From Pseudomonadota bacterium (lineage in GTDB: Bacteria; Pseudomonadota; Gammaproteobacteria; Ga0077536): 64,000 bases of DNA. Positions 39,431-48,454 of the stretch are shown here, one piece after another. A model generated the notes under the pieces. It was not told the DNA's origin, made no database searches, and saw only the letters and a program-made list of their open reading frames with translations. The position numbers and the translations under genes are program-made. Where the stretch lies: positions 1-64,000 of the forward strand of contig JABISZ010000038.1 of assembly GCA_018668255.1 (NCBI GenBank), read 5' to 3'. How positions within the stretch are numbered: the first letter of the stretch is position 1; each line of letters begins with the position of its first letter.

Positions 39431-39508
39431 TGATAGAGGCCCCTGACGTTATGGTTGTTTAAAAACAGTTAAATATTCTTGAATGTGGCACGAATGCCAG
39501 TTCAGGTT

Positions 39509-40807
39509 TCACTTGAGCGGCAATATTGTACTTTTATTCCTGCCCAGATCAAAATTCTCTTTGACTTTTTTTGCTACAGGTTTGTTTTGGAGCCTCACGT
39601 ATTCAGGGAGGCCATCTGTATACGGTGGGTAATCTTCCCCCATAATCAGCGGTCTCAAGTAGCCTCTGCATGCAGAAGTAATACCAAACCCGTCCTCCGA
39701 GATGTAATGCCTAGGAAGTTTCTTCTCGATATTGGCAACGTTCACGAGTTCCGTATGGCTGATGGACCAACTATAAGGTTCGGATGAAGTTCTCAATATA
39801 ATGGGCATGACTGCACTCTTTCCTGCTAACGCCATTTCGACTGCTGCAGCGCCAAGTGCATATGCTTGCTCTACATCTGTTTTAGACGCTATGTGTCTAG
39901 CTGCTCTCTGCAGATAGTCAGCAACTGCCCAATGGTACTTTAGACCTAGATTTTTCTGGATTAAAGTTGCGATCACTGGAGCAGCCCCACCTAGCTGAGA
40001 ATGTCCAAATGCATCAGTTAGCCCAGAGTCAGCTAAAAACGCTCCATTTTTGCGTTTCACTCCCTCCGATACGACGATCGCGCAATATCCGTATTCTTTG
40101 ACGCAATGATCAACTTTTGTAAGAAATTTTTCCTCATCAAGTTCTATTTCGGGGAAAAGTATGATGTGCGGGGCATCACTATCTTGATTAGAGGCAAGTC
40201 CACCGGCTGCCGCGATCCAACCAGCATGACGTCCCATCACTTCAAGAACAAAAACTTTTGTGGATGTTTTAGACATAGATGCAACATCAAAGCCGGCCTC
40301 CTTGATGGAGATGGCGACATACTTAGCTACCGAGCCAAATCCAGGGCAGTTATCGGTGATAGGCAAGTCATTATCGACAGTTTTAGGAATACCGATACAT
40401 GTCAGAGGGTAGTCATTTTCTAGACTAAAAGTAGCAACCTTGTTAGTTGTGTCCTGTGAATCCCCTCCCCCGTTATAGAAAAAATACTTTATATTGTGAG
40501 CCTTGAAGACTTCAATTAGCCTCGCGTATTCATCTGAATTTTCTTTTGGATCTTTTAGCTTGTGGCGACACGATCCGAAAGCACCAGCAGGAGTATGCCT
40601 CAGAGCTGCTATTGCCGAAGAGCTTTCAGCAGATGTATCAATTAAATCTTCTGTTAGAGCTCCAATAATTCCATTTCGCCCTGCAAATACATTTCCTATT
40701 TCTTGGCTATCTCTACAAGCTTCTATGACGCCGCAGGCAGAAGCATTTATTACAGCAGTTACTCCTCCTGATTGCGCATAAAAGGCATTTGGTTTTTCTT
40801 CAGACAT
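39509..40807 (-). CDS. pfp: pyrophosphate-dependent 6-phosphofructokinase
   Basis: Interconverts fructose 6-phosphate and fructose 1,6-bisphosphate with PPi/Pi, reversibly. From ATG 40807 it has 432 aa. The donor-site motif is GGGDS at 113-117, where D116 replaces the glycine that ATP enzymes use (GGDGS), and PKTVDND is at 141-147; both indicate PPi use. MGRHAGWIAAAG and VVSEGVKRK are the other PFK blocks. The frame is open up to 40870, but MSEEKPNAFYAQSGG is the natural start. It precedes hppA by 78 nt on the same strand. Confidence 0.93.
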   Translation of the reverse strand: MSEEKPNAFYAQSGGVTAVINASACGVIEACRDSQEIGNVFAGRNGIIGALTEDLIDTSAESSSAIAALRHTPAGAFGSCRHKLKDPKENSDEYARLIEVFKAHNIKYFFYNGGGDSQDTTNKVATFSLENDYPLTCIGIPKTVDNDLPITDNCPGFGSVAKYVAISIKEAGFDVASMSKTSTKVFVLEVMGRHAGWIAAAGGLASNQDSDAPHIILFPEIELDEEKFLTKVDHCVKEYGYCAIVVSEGVKRKNGAFLADSGLTDAFGHSQLGGAAPVIATLIQKNLGLKYHWAVADYLQRAARHIASKTDVEQAYALGAAAVEMALAGKSAVMPIILRTSSEPYSWSISHTELVNVANIEKKLPRHYISEDGFGITSACRGYLRPLIMGEDYPPYTDGLPEYVRLQNKPVAKKVKENFDLGRNKSTILPLK

Positions 40808-40972
40808 AAATTTGCTCGCACTCCCAGTACTTTTTCGTATAAATATAGCGTATAGACTCCCAGCTATCACTGCAGGGCTTCTGTTTTGATCAGATTACAA
40901 TATTTTAAGCCAGTTTTCTTGCTCTAAGTGTTAACCTTATGCCTTACGGCTAAAAATGTTGGGTACATTAAT

Positions 40973-42427
40973 ATGATGCGTTTTTTAAAGTGTTTTGTGC
41001 TGTTAGCGATGTTTGTGTTTTGCAAATTTGGTAGTAGCCAAGAGAATATTGATTTACCTGACTTCGGTGATTCTGCTGGGGCAATAATTTCGCCGGAGCA
41101 GGAGCGTAAACTTGGCGAAAGTTTTGTGCGTCAAATGAGAAAGGTAATGCCTCTCGTAGTCGACGAGGAGGTTGAGGACTACATAAGGGGTCTTGGTGAG
41201 AATTTAGCTGAAGATGCTGGCTATTATGGCGACTTTCAGTTTTTTGTCGTTGATAGCCCTGTCATAAACGCATTTGCTGTACCAGGTGGGTTTGTAGCCT
41301 TTCATACTGGCTTGATATTAGAAACTGCGCATGAAGCTGAGCTCGCGTCTGTGATGGGACATGAAATTGCTCATGTAACGCAACGACACGGGGCCCGAAT
41401 GATAGAAGCGGGTACACGAATGAATATGCCAGCTATCGCAGCTATGTTTGCCGCGATAGCTTTAACGGCGGTAAATCCTGAGGCCGGAATGGCGGCTTTA
41501 ATGGCTACGCAGGCTGCATCGCAACAAATGCAGATTAATTTCACTCGAGCGAATGAGAAAGAAGCAGATTCAATAGGTATCCGATTAATGGCAGATGCTG
41601 GCTACGACACATCAAAAATGGCGACATTTTTTGAGAAAATGATGAGAGCTAGTCGCTATAGTGATCCTGCCTACATCCCCGAATATCTGCGTAGCCACCC
41701 TATTACGATCAATCGAATATCTGCCGCATTTAGTCGAGCAAAAACCGTACGACCTGAGATAGTGAGGGAAGATAGCTATAGCTATCACTTGGTAAAAGCC
41801 AAGCTGAAAGTTCGTGCTGCCGCTGATCCTGCTCAAGCTGTCAGAGCTTTTGAGTCTATATTGAAGGATCGCAGATACGTCTATGAGGAGGTGGCCCATT
41901 ACGGTTACGCCTTGGCATTAACAGAAGCGGGTAATTTCCGTAAGGCCAGAGTGGAGGTTGAAAGCTTAATAAGACAGTTTCCGACAGTGGTCCCATATAG
42001 GATCGCGGCGGGTGCGCTCGAAAAAAGAGCTCGTAATTACCCTAGATCAGCTGCTAGTTTCAAGAGTGCTTACGAGCTGGAGCCGGAGAACCGCGCGGCT
42101 GTTTATGGGTATGTTGACGCATTAAATACACTAGGCAGACCAGAGCATGCCAAGAACATCCTTAGCGAGTACGGGCTGTCTGATAGGAGAGATCCAAGGT
42201 ATTTTAATCTCTTAGCGCAAGCAGAAAATTTACTAGGACAGAAGGTTAAAGAGCATTCAGCGTTGGCTGAATACTACCTTAGCGTAGGTCAGTTCCCCCA
42301 TGCCGCGGAGCAGCTCCGGCTGGCCAGACGGACCAAGGGCTTGAGCAATTATCAGCGGCAAAAGCTTCTTTACAGGCTGGATGAGGTCGAGCAGATCATT
42401 TTGGATTTGGAGGACCCGCGTCGATAG
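40973..42427 (+). CDS. BepA-like M48 metalloprotease with TPR domain
   Basis: A periplasmic zinc protease and chaperone of the BepA/YfgC type, which assists or degrades outer-membrane proteins such as LptD. From ATG 40973 there are 484 aa: a signal peptide (about 1-23, ending GSSQ), the zinc motif HEIAH at 130-134 in VMGHEIAHVTQRHGARM, the third ligand glutamate in NEKEADSIG, and TPR-like helices from about residue 280 to the end. Two adjacent ATGs (40973, 40976) are equally possible. It is the last normal gene before the tRNA-derived left boundary. Confidence 0.9.
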   Translation: MMRFLKCFVLLAMFVFCKFGSSQENIDLPDFGDSAGAIISPEQERKLGESFVRQMRKVMPLVVDEEVEDYIRGLGENLAEDAGYYGDFQFFVVDSPVINAFAVPGGFVAFHTGLILETAHEAELASVMGHEIAHVTQRHGARMIEAGTRMNMPAIAAMFAAIALTAVNPEAGMAALMATQAASQQMQINFTRANEKEADSIGIRLMADAGYDTSKMATFFEKMMRASRYSDPAYIPEYLRSHPITINRISAAFSRAKTVRPEIVREDSYSYHLVKAKLKVRAAADPAQAVRAFESILKDRRYVYEEVAHYGYALALTEAGNFRKARVEVESLIRQFPTVVPYRIAAGALEKRARNYPRSAASFKSAYELEPENRAAVYGYVDALNTLGRPEHAKNILSEYGLSDRRDPRYFNLLAQAENLLGQKVKEHSALAEYYLSVGQFPHAAEQLRLARRTKGLSNYQRQKLLYRLDEVEQIILDLEDPRR

Positions 42428-42458
42428 ATTTTTTATGCTTTAAAAAGATTCTTAAAAT

Positions 42459-42515
42459 TGGTGGGCTGTGGAGGATTTGAACCTACGACCATCGGATTAA
42501 AAGTCCGGTGCTTTA
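42459..42515 (-). pseudogene. partial tRNA-Lys (3' part), island left boundary
   Basis: A 57-nt copy of the 3' portion of tRNA-Lys, in the same orientation as the intact gene at 48706-48781. It runs from the 5' side of the anticodon stem through the TTT anticodon, variable region, T arm, acceptor 3' strand and CCA. There are three internal differences from the intact gene at 42467, 42471 and 42513, and 41 nt (42472-42512) are identical. The D arm and acceptor 5' strand are missing, so no functional tRNA can be made. It is best read as the duplicated attachment half of an integrated element. Confidence 0.9.
42472..42512. repeat. attachment-like direct repeat, left copy (41 nt)
   Basis: Identical over 41 nt to 48719-48759 inside the tRNA-Lys gene; distance 6,247 bp. 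It contains the anticodon loop and T-arm 5' part, regions that tyrosine recombinases commonly use as crossover sites. Direct orientation fits excision or integration rather than inversion. Confidence 0.88.
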
Positions 42516-42598
42516 TATTTTCTAATATTATATAAGCTATTTTTTATTAATAAAATACAGGCACAAGTGTTGGTGAAATTGAAAAAAAGGAAAGTACC

Positions 42599-44290
42599 TT
42601 GAACGAGAAAATGTTTGGGCTGATTCGAGGGTTGTTCCTCATACTTCCTTTTTTTGTTTTTTTTAGCACTGTAACCGCCGACCTATCTGAAAGTTCTTCC
42701 GAGACCATCTACATCAATGGGCGAATCTATACGGTAGATGATGAACGTCGATGGGTTGAAGCCATGGCAGTTACTGGAGCTGTTATCAGTGCGGTTGGAA
42801 GCACTGCTGATATGAAGTCGATGGCTGGAAAGTCCACGCGGGTTATAGATCTGCAAGGAAAGATGGTGATGCCTGGCATCCATGATGCACATACCCACCT
42901 ATTGCATGCAGGTCTAAAATGGACTCACGAGTGTCGCCTTCCTCCCAACGCTGGGCGCGATGCAATATTAGAAACGCTGCAAGGTTGCTCCGAACAAAGT
43001 GAGGACGACGATTGGATAGTAGCAGGGGATTACAACCCAAATATACCAGGCAATGAAAAACTTGATAGGAAATTTTTAGATCAAGCGTTCCCGGATAAAG
43101 CCATTTACATCTACGATTTTACAATTCATCACGCTTTGGTTAACTCAAAGGCCTTGACTTTGGCAGGGATACATTCGGGAACGGCTGACCCGCCGGGAGG
43201 AAAGGTAGTTAAAGATATTGTTACTGGTGAACCGACGGGCGAACTTATTGAAATGGCTACAGCACTGGTCTCTCGTGTAATCCCTCCGTATGATGCTGAA
43301 ATAAACGGGAACGCCTTGCGTTATTCAATAGCCCGCTGTCATCAGTATGGCATCACTTCAGTTCAAGAAGCTTCCGGTACGCCCACACTACTTCAACTCT
43401 ATAACGAATTTGATCATAGTCAAGAGCTTAATCTCTTTGTTATGACGCATATTGTGTGGGGTAGTGAAAAATGGGGAGACGAAACGGTTTCGGGTTTAGA
43501 TGATCTAATAGCAGCGCGCGACAAGTTTTCAAGTCGTCACGTAACAACAAACGCTACTAAGGTTTGGATGGATGGGGCACCGCTTCCTCCTCACTTTACA
43601 CAAGCTGGCATAGAGGCTACAAGCGATGGAGTTCAACTAGATAAGCTTCTATTTGATCAGAAGCGATTAGCAGACAAGCTGACTGAGTGGAGTCAACTGG
43701 GCATAAAACCAAAAATTCATGTCGCCGGGGCAGGTTCGGTTCGAGTAGCGTTGAATGCAATTGAGGATGCGTACCGAGGAGTGCCGACGCAAGTTCCGCG
43801 TCCAGATTTGGCACATAGCAACCTCATATCCGAGGTTGATGTCGAACGATACGCGAAGCTTGGAGTGGTCGCGGAGATGTCTCCAGCCATTTGGCACTAC
43901 GGTCACGTGGAGGGCTTCGAAGTGGTCGATGATTGGTGGCCATTTGCATCTTTGCTTGCTGCGGGTGCGCACATTACGATTGCATCTGATTGGATATTGC
44001 CACCAAACCCGAATCTATTTCCGGCTCTCGCGGGTGTGATTTCGAGACCAAAAGAATCTGTTGGTTTGGCTGATGCAATTGAGATGATGACTCGCAATGG
44101 CGCTGTTAGCGTAGGGCAGTTTGACCGATTCGGCAGTATTGAAGTAGGCAAGCTTGCCAATTTTATTGTTTTAGATCGTGATCTTTTTGCGATTAAAACG
44201 AGCGAGATTGCCACCACTAATGTTCTGATGACAGTTTTTGAAGGGAAAACAGTTTATTTAAATGCCATAGCATCTCCCAAATGGCGATGA
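42599..44290 (+). CDS. exported YtcJ-like amidohydrolase
   Basis: A 563-aa amidohydrolase of the YtcJ/amidohydrolase_3 group. This group includes N-substituted formamide deformylase (NfdA) and many uncharacterised exported hydrolases. A Sec-type signal (about 6-27, FGLIRGLFLILPFFVFF, then TVTADL) precedes the composite domain. The metal motif HDAHTHL has H98 and H100, IHHALVN lies further on, a possible metal-bridging lysine lies near TKVWMDGAP, and TIASDW holds the late aspartate. TTG start with AAAGGAAAG upstream. It is the first gene inside the island, 84 nt from the tRNA fragment. The substrate is not evident. Confidence 0.85.
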   Translation: MNEKMFGLIRGLFLILPFFVFFSTVTADLSESSSETIYINGRIYTVDDERRWVEAMAVTGAVISAVGSTADMKSMAGKSTRVIDLQGKMVMPGIHDAHTHLLHAGLKWTHECRLPPNAGRDAILETLQGCSEQSEDDDWIVAGDYNPNIPGNEKLDRKFLDQAFPDKAIYIYDFTIHHALVNSKALTLAGIHSGTADPPGGKVVKDIVTGEPTGELIEMATALVSRVIPPYDAEINGNALRYSIARCHQYGITSVQEASGTPTLLQLYNEFDHSQELNLFVMTHIVWGSEKWGDETVSGLDDLIAARDKFSSRHVTTNATKVWMDGAPLPPHFTQAGIEATSDGVQLDKLLFDQKRLADKLTEWSQLGIKPKIHVAGAGSVRVALNAIEDAYRGVPTQVPRPDLAHSNLISEVDVERYAKLGVVAEMSPAIWHYGHVEGFEVVDDWWPFASLLAAGAHITIASDWILPPNPNLFPALAGVISRPKESVGLADAIEMMTRNGAVSVGQFDRFGSIEVGKLANFIVLDRDLFAIKTSEIATTNVLMTVFEGKTVYLNAIASPKWR

Positions 44291-44328
44291 AACAACTAAC
44301 TTTTAACAGTGAGTAAATAATATAAAAG

Positions 44329-44715
44329 GTGGATGTATTGAATAAGTCGACAATGAAAGAAAAACATGTTCTTGTTTGCACGTGGAGCCCTAATGAAAAA
44401 TGGAAAGGATTGTCTGATGTGGAGAAACGAGAATTTTTGACTGCTGTTGCAGTTAGTGCAGCGAGCGCTAAAAAGGGTGGCATGGATATTCTCGGCTGGG
44501 GTGCACTTGATCGGGCTGTGTCCAATCCGGCACCTCAAAGTTTTTGTGGCATCTTCGCCGTAGATAATCGAGATAGCTTACATGCTGTTGACCAAGCGAT
44601 CGAACTATGCGGGTGGTATGAATATTTTGATCACGTCAATGTTGGTGCTCAATTGCATGGTCAAAATGGCATAGAGGCAACTGATGCCTTATGCAACCTT
44701 TTGGGTGTAATGTGA
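44329..44715 (+). CDS. small DUF6616-like protein
   Basis: A 128-codon frame (GTG 44329; TTG 44338 or ATG 44353 are alternative starts, and AAAAGG at 44324 best serves TTG 44338). The sequence has GGMDILGWGALDRA and AIELCGWYEYFDHVNV, which resemble the small alpha+beta-barrel-like proteins I remember as DUF6616. No catalytic function is known to me. It sits between two exported enzymes and has no signal peptide itself. Such dimeric ferredoxin-like folds often act as small isomerases, cyclases or monooxygenases in catabolic clusters, but nothing here proves that. Confidence 0.6.
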   Translation: MDVLNKSTMKEKHVLVCTWSPNEKWKGLSDVEKREFLTAVAVSAASAKKGGMDILGWGALDRAVSNPAPQSFCGIFAVDNRDSLHAVDQAIELCGWYEYFDHVNVGAQLHGQNGIEATDALCNLLGVM

Positions 44716-44796
44716 CATTGAAGAATGATCGAGAGCTAACTAGCGAGTAATCTACTTTAGATTAAACACATGCTTAATACTTGGGGGTGGATTTTC

Positions 44797-46194
44797 ATGG
44801 ATAGACAACGACGAAAATTTATTAAAAAGACAGCGGCTGGCTTGATTGCAGCACCAGTATTAGCGTCGTCCGCTTCGAACATTGCTTCGGGTAAAGAGTC
44901 GGTAGACACCATCGTCATTGGTGGTGGTTTTGCAGGAGTAACCGCGGGACGAGAGTTGAGCGCACGAGGCTTAAATACGCTCGTGCTAGAGGCGCAGCCT
45001 CGAATGGGAGGTCGAGTACTGACATTGCCTTTGGCCGGGCACGATATAGATTTAGGCGGGACTTGGGTGGGTTGGTCGCAACCGCACGTTTGGACCGAGA
45101 TCATGCGGTACGGCCTCTCTATTGATGAGACAGCAGCAGTCAATGCGGAGACAGCTATCTGGTTCGATAATCAAAAACGAATAGAAGGTAGCGCAGAGAC
45201 TTATGCTGAAATATTTGAGCGAGCCGCGGGAGTTTTCTACGGTCCGGCACGTGAAGCTTTCCCAAGACCTTTTGACCCGTTATATGCCAAAGGTTTTGGG
45301 CATCTCGATGCGATGAACCCAGTCGACGCGATCAATAAGTTGCAATTGAGCCAGGTCGAGAAAGATATGATGCTGTCGCTTGCAGGCATCAACGCGCACG
45401 CACCTCCAGTGCAATCAAGCTATTTAGATCAACTGCGATGGTTTGCTTTAGGTGATTTTGACGTGTGGAATATGTGGGATAATCTTGGGCGCTATCGTAT
45501 TAGTGGCGGAGCTGAAAAGTTATTGCAAAGGATGCAAGGAGACAGTGGGGCTGAGTTTCTATTGGATTCCCCAGTGAAATCCATTATTAGCGATGAAGGA
45601 ATAGTAACCGTCACAACTAATACTGGAAAGGTTTATCATGCGCGCGCCGCAGTGGTTGCAGTTCCGTTGAACTGTTTGGGTGATATCGAATTTCAGCCTT
45701 CTCTTGGGGCTGTGAAAAGTCGAGTGAGTAAGGCGCGACATACTGGATCGGGTACTAAAATTTATGCTCGCGTTAAAAATGTGAAAGCTCCTGTGATGTG
45801 CCAAGGAACGATAGACATGCCACTCAACTTTTTATGGACAGAGTATGTAGATGACGATAGTCAGATTTTAGTTGGGTTTGGAACCAGCGATAAGTTACTC
45901 GACATTAACTCTGAAGCAGCTGTTCGGCGCGCGATTAAAAGTTTTCTACCGGAGGCTGAGTTACTTGAGTTTTTCACTTACGACTGGAACGCGGATCCTT
46001 ACTCGAAGGGCACTTGGTGCATGTATCGCCCTCATGTTTTGACGGAGGATTTTAAACAGTTACAGGAAAATCAAGAGAACATATATTTTAGCGGCGCGGA
46101 CATTGCCTATGGTTGGCGTGGTTTTATTGATGGCGCTATCGAGAGCGGTTTACGGGTAGGTCGTGAAGTGGCTGATGGTTTGAAGAAAGGATAA
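44797..46194 (+). CDS. Tat-exported flavin-dependent amine oxidase
   Basis: A 465-aa FAD oxidase of the monoamine-oxidase family. The N-terminus MDRQRRKFIKKTAAGLIAAP is a twin-arginine signal (RR at 5-6, then hydrophobic), so the folded holoenzyme is probably exported. The dinucleotide-binding motif is VIGGGFAGVTAGREL (about 40-54), followed by GGRVLT, and the C-terminal FAD motif is YFSGADIAYGWRGFIDGAIESGLRVG. It would oxidise an amine to an aldehyde or imine with release of ammonia and H2O2. ATG 44797 has GGGGGTGG upstream and gives a clean Tat signal; the frame itself opens at 44770. Confidence 0.85.
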   Translation: MDRQRRKFIKKTAAGLIAAPVLASSASNIASGKESVDTIVIGGGFAGVTAGRELSARGLNTLVLEAQPRMGGRVLTLPLAGHDIDLGGTWVGWSQPHVWTEIMRYGLSIDETAAVNAETAIWFDNQKRIEGSAETYAEIFERAAGVFYGPAREAFPRPFDPLYAKGFGHLDAMNPVDAINKLQLSQVEKDMMLSLAGINAHAPPVQSSYLDQLRWFALGDFDVWNMWDNLGRYRISGGAEKLLQRMQGDSGAEFLLDSPVKSIISDEGIVTVTTNTGKVYHARAAVVAVPLNCLGDIEFQPSLGAVKSRVSKARHTGSGTKIYARVKNVKAPVMCQGTIDMPLNFLWTEYVDDDSQILVGFGTSDKLLDINSEAAVRRAIKSFLPEAELLEFFTYDWNADPYSKGTWCMYRPHVLTEDFKQLQENQENIYFSGADIAYGWRGFIDGAIESGLRVGREVADGLKKG

Positions 46195-46555
46195 TGTTGA
46201 GATTAAGAACTCTGAAATGGACTTTATTGAATAAAAAATGAATGGTTTTACTAGTGTTATGTGTCTGCTCGGCTTTATTTGTCTGTTCTTAGCCCCGTTT
46301 ACAGGTCTGACTGTGGGTAGGAGCAGTAGCGTTTTTCGTTATTGAGTGGATATTGAGTAACAGCTAGGACAGTGGCTATTATAGCGGTAATCATTTCAAT
46401 CTCCGTCGAAGGTTTCTTGTCCATCCCAGACTTCGCTCTTACCACAAAAACAATAGAAAAATTAAGTCCGCGTGGGTGAAACATTAATGTAAAATTGACG
46501 TAGTACCTTAATTAGTTGAGATAAAAATCGTGACTGCTGTTAAAAACCTTCCCCA
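46195..46555. other. 361-nt gap in the island
   Basis: No convincing gene. A 35-codon ORF at 46238-46345 (plus) encodes a hydrophobic peptide (MNGFTSVMCLLGFICLFLAP start) but has no clear ribosome-binding site. A 61-codon frame on the minus strand (46299-46484) shows no known features. A GTG at 46530 begins a short frame reading MTAVKNLPHC that overlaps the start of the next gene in another frame, which may be a relic of a frameshift. Confidence 0.5.
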
Positions 46556-47626
46556 TTGCGTAAACCTATTCCTCCAACTAGTAAATCATCAATCGATGCC
46601 CGAAAACTATTTCCAAGCATGAAAGTTGAGGTAGACAGTGCGACTGTTGCGGTTGCCGATCTATATCACAATTGGCTTACAGGATTGGTTTTGGGATTGG
46701 TTACGCATAAGGGAAAAGAAATTGCTGCGAAGTTTGTTTTCAAGCTTTTCCGACACCAGCATCACAAGAATTTTCTTCCCGGTCTGAAGAAACTAAATCT
46801 TTCTCACTTACCTGACGCTGTTGCTGCCGCACAGTACCATTATTTTTCTAATCAACTGGGTGGTGTCAAAGTCGAGTATCTGAAGATTTCCGATCGGAAA
46901 GCTTGGATACGATACCCTCCCCCAAGATGGATTTGGGCGGGCACTGCTATTTGCGGTATCCCGAAAGAGGTTAATAATGAAATGATGTATGGGTGGCATG
47001 CTCACAACGGTGTTTCCCTTGGGAATCCTAAGCTTGGATTCGTATGCACCAAAACAACGGTTGAAGGCCAACCTGGCTTAGAAGGCTACTACTTAGAATA
47101 TGATCATGACTTAACCAAACGTGAGCGTTTGCGTTTCTCTCCTAATGAGTCTTGCCCGTACATAGATACGAATACATTACCAACCCTCGACTACGAATCA
47201 TGGCCTGAAATTAGACAATCTAAGGCATATAGAAATTATTCAATGGAGTATGTTCGGAATGCATTGCCTATTCTAGTGGAACTGTTAGGCGAGAAAGAAG
47301 CTTTGAAAATCGGTGGCTTAAGTGCACGGCAAATAGGCATGCACTGCTATGATCGCATTGCAAGTGAGGCTGGCTTAACTGGTGATAAAGTAGCAGATTT
47401 TCTCGATTTACTGGAATTCATCCTAGCTGGCTCCGGAGATACTTGGGTTAGAGAAAAAACCAGCATTAAAGTGGGCGCACCTGCTAGGATATCGAAAAAT
47501 CTCACCGTATCCGAGACGATCCAAGAGCTTCTCAATGCACCTTTAGAAGGTCTCCTTGCGACGCACAATCGTTTTCTGAAATTAGATCGTGTAAAAGCCG
47601 ATACCCTTAGTATTATAAAGCGCTAG
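46556..47626 (+). CDS. unrecognised 356-codon island protein
   Basis: I do not recognise this family. The frame starts at TTG 46556; the first ATG is 46619 (M22). No signal peptide is apparent. Visible features are a basic helical segment with FRHQHHKNFLPGLKK near 67-81, a central aromatic-rich part with RKAWIRYPPPRW and YGWHAHNGVSLGNPKLGFV (about 114-165), and a helical C-terminal third with MEYVRNALPILVELLGEKEAL. The middle may be a ligand-binding or small catalytic domain. No catalytic triad or cofactor motif is evident. Its place between an amine oxidase and an NTF2-fold gene suggests a linked metabolic role. Confidence 0.7.
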   Translation: MRKPIPPTSKSSIDARKLFPSMKVEVDSATVAVADLYHNWLTGLVLGLVTHKGKEIAAKFVFKLFRHQHHKNFLPGLKKLNLSHLPDAVAAAQYHYFSNQLGGVKVEYLKISDRKAWIRYPPPRWIWAGTAICGIPKEVNNEMMYGWHAHNGVSLGNPKLGFVCTKTTVEGQPGLEGYYLEYDHDLTKRERLRFSPNESCPYIDTNTLPTLDYESWPEIRQSKAYRNYSMEYVRNALPILVELLGEKEALKIGGLSARQIGMHCYDRIASEAGLTGDKVADFLDLLEFILAGSGDTWVREKTSIKVGAPARISKNLTVSETIQELLNAPLEGLLATHNRFLKLDRVKADTLSIIKR

Positions 47627-47953
47627 GGTCTAAGTCAGGACCTGATGCGCTAACCTCTCGTAGGCCAGTGTTTATAGATTATCAACGGCGTGTTTGCTTC
47701 CCCGACGAAGAAATTATCATCAGATGAGATGAGAGGAATAGAAGACTTTTAAAGCTTTTGAAAACTAGCGACGTTAGGAGTAAGCATCTGCAAGACCTAG
47801 AGTTGGCGGTCGCAAAGGACTACCTAAGACATCATTGGATAGGATTCAAAGGGTAGAAATTATTCACTCTTATACTTGAGAGGCGGAACTAGCTAAAGTA
47901 AGTTTATTCGCATAATAATACTGGTCTATATCGGGAATAGAGGAGACAGGCTT
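47627..47953. other. 327-nt gap in the island
   Basis: No full gene. A stop-free stretch of 42 codons (47728-47856, plus) reads KHLQDLELAVAKDYLRHHW in its second half and lacks a start codon. It could be the end of a decayed gene, but I cannot link it to any family. The last 70 nt before the next gene are AT-rich and could hold its promoter. Confidence 0.4.
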
Positions 47954-48454
47954 ATGGATAAAATCACTGAAGTTCAAGCTCGATTTGCGATTGAGGAGCT
48001 ATTCGCACAATACGCTCATACCATCGATAGTTATGACGTCTCTGGTTGGGTTAATTGCTTTACTGCCGACGGAGTTTTCGAAGTCGCCGGAGAGGAGGAC
48101 GATAGTGTGAGATTTACTGGACACAAACAACTAACTGTCTTTGCGCAAGCACATGTTCGTCTTCTACCCGGCACTCGTCATGTTATGACAAACCATGTAA
48201 TAGAATTTGAGAATGAAACATCTGCGCGACATAAGTGTGTATTGAGTGGAACGCTAAGTAGACCTGAGTCGGTCTATGTATTTGCTTCCGGTTGGTACGA
48301 GAGCAGCGTCGTATTGGTAAATGAAGACTGGAAAATCAGTCATAGAAAGGTTTACTTGGATAATGCGGAAGCCATCGGAGTAGAGCCGTTAGCGTCGCAC
48401 ATGCAGCCGATGATTGGTTGGATAATGGAGAACGGCAAGGCCGCAAAAAACTAA
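47954..48454 (+). CDS. SnoaL/NTF2-like domain protein
   Basis: A 166-aa protein of the NTF2/SnoaL-like fold. The N-terminal ITEVQARFAIEELFAQYAHTIDSYDVSGWVNCFTADGVFEV is the usual alpha-helical start with the tyrosine and aspartate residues that line the cavity. Members are small isomerases, dehydratases, cyclases or the beta subunits of ring-hydroxylating oxygenases. A clear Shine-Dalgarno (GAGGAGA) precedes ATG 47954. It is the last gene before the tRNA-Lys boundary and has no signal peptide, so it acts in the cytoplasm. Confidence 0.82.
   Translation: MDKITEVQARFAIEELFAQYAHTIDSYDVSGWVNCFTADGVFEVAGEEDDSVRFTGHKQLTVFAQAHVRLLPGTRHVMTNHVIEFENETSARHKCVLSGTLSRPESVYVFASGWYESSVVLVNEDWKISHRKVYLDNAEAIGVEPLASHMQPMIGWIMENGKAAKN

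Noticed and set aside
42459-42515. A second functional tRNA-Lys gene
   Set aside because: The D arm and the acceptor 5' strand are absent and the acceptor 3' strand carries a change, so no cloverleaf can form.
46299-46484. Minus-strand 61-codon ORF in the island
   Set aside because: No ribosome-binding site, no family similarity and basic low-complexity translation; probably chance.
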